A stretch of DNA of 5,098 nt, from contig CAIZMS010000155.1 in assembly GCA_903934155.1 (NCBI GenBank), positions 1 through 5,098 on the forward strand. The letters run 5' to 3'. Made by a program: the position numbers and the translations under genes. Positions within the stretch are counted from its first letter, which is position 1; each line of letters starts with the position of its first letter. The notes beneath the pieces were generated by a model. It did no database searches. It worked only from the letters and a program-made list of their open reading frames with translations, and was not told where the DNA came from. This DNA comes from an uncultured bacterium. GTDB lineage: Bacteria; Verrucomicrobiota; Kiritimatiellia; CAIKKV01; CAITUY01. Of the stretch, positions 5,011 through 5,098 are shown piece after piece.

Positions 5011-5098
5011 GGCAGGGGGCGATTGGTCGCTCCGGTCTAAGCGCAAGCCGACCGGAGAGGAAAGTCCGGACTCCACAGGGCGGAATGCCGGTGCCTAA
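5011..5098 (+). ncRNA. rnpB: RNase P RNA, bacterial type A, 5' portion (cut by window end)
   Basis: The catalytic RNA of ribonuclease P, which removes 5' leaders from precursor tRNAs. The near-universal conserved segment AGGAAAGTCCGGACTCC (5058-5074), followed by ACAGGGC, is present and includes the 5' strand of helix P4. Just before it, helix P3 is a perfect 8-bp pairing of CTCCGGTC (5030-5037) with GACCGGAG (5050-5057), capped by GC-GCAA-GC. After it, TGCCGGTGCCTAA (5086-5098) matches the P7/P8 region, truncated at the window end. The 5' end is set at about 5011 by aligning the TCGC before P3 with the corresponding bases of the E. coli RNA; an error of several bases is possible. The gene begins about 15 bases after the zinc-ribbon stop codon. 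A weak extended -10 (TGTTGATAT, 4997-5005) fits that 5' end but lacks a -35, so the RNA may instead be processed from a longer transcript. About 300 bases are expected beyond the window. Confidence 0.96.

Noticed and set aside
1..5098. Mobile element, CRISPR array, phage or defence system
   Set aside because: No spaced direct repeats, transposase or integrase motifs, terminal inverted repeats or defence-type domains were seen. The gene content is housekeeping with uniform style.

Overview
This looks like ordinary chromosomal DNA from a Gram-negative-type bacterium of moderate GC content. It has compact genes with clear Shine-Dalgarno sites, housekeeping functions, a Sec-type secreted protein and a bacterial type-A RNase P RNA. 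No phage, plasmid, insertion sequence or CRISPR signal is visible. The lineage cannot be fixed from sequence alone. A PVC-group (for example Verrucomicrobia/Kiritimatiellota-like) or deltaproteobacteria-like origin is only a guess, from the gene style and from the zinc-ribbon gene lying next to rnpB.

Layout: (a) 1-331, minus strand: the N-terminal part of a small exported protein, cut by the window edge. (b) 332-587: a divergent intergenic region with an AT-rich promoter candidate for each direction and two small inverted repeats. (c) 588-1022, plus: a small protein with one membrane helix, a coiled coil and a lysine/alanine-rich tail, closed by a strong intrinsic terminator at 1048-1081. (d) 1112-2434, plus: phosphomannomutase/phosphoglucomutase. 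(e) 2482-4203, plus: arginyl-tRNA synthetase, 47 bases after the mutase and probably co-transcribed with it. (f) 4297-4995, plus: a coiled-coil protein with a C-terminal C4 zinc ribbon (DUF164 type), preceded by a good sigma-70 promoter. (g) from about 5011 to the window end: the 5' part of rnpB, only about 15 bases after the zinc-ribbon stop codon.

The genes do not form a single pathway. The mutase feeds sugar phosphates into polysaccharide/envelope synthesis or glycogen metabolism. ArgS and RNase P both serve tRNA function (charging and 5' maturation). The zinc-ribbon protein has no firmly assigned role. The most unexpected pattern is at the starts. Three of the five protein genes (the exported protein, argS and the zinc-ribbon gene) each carry an 8-codon mini-ORF. 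Its ATG lies exactly 23 bases upstream and its TGA overlaps the main start as ATGA. This may be chance, but it is easy to test by comparison with relatives.
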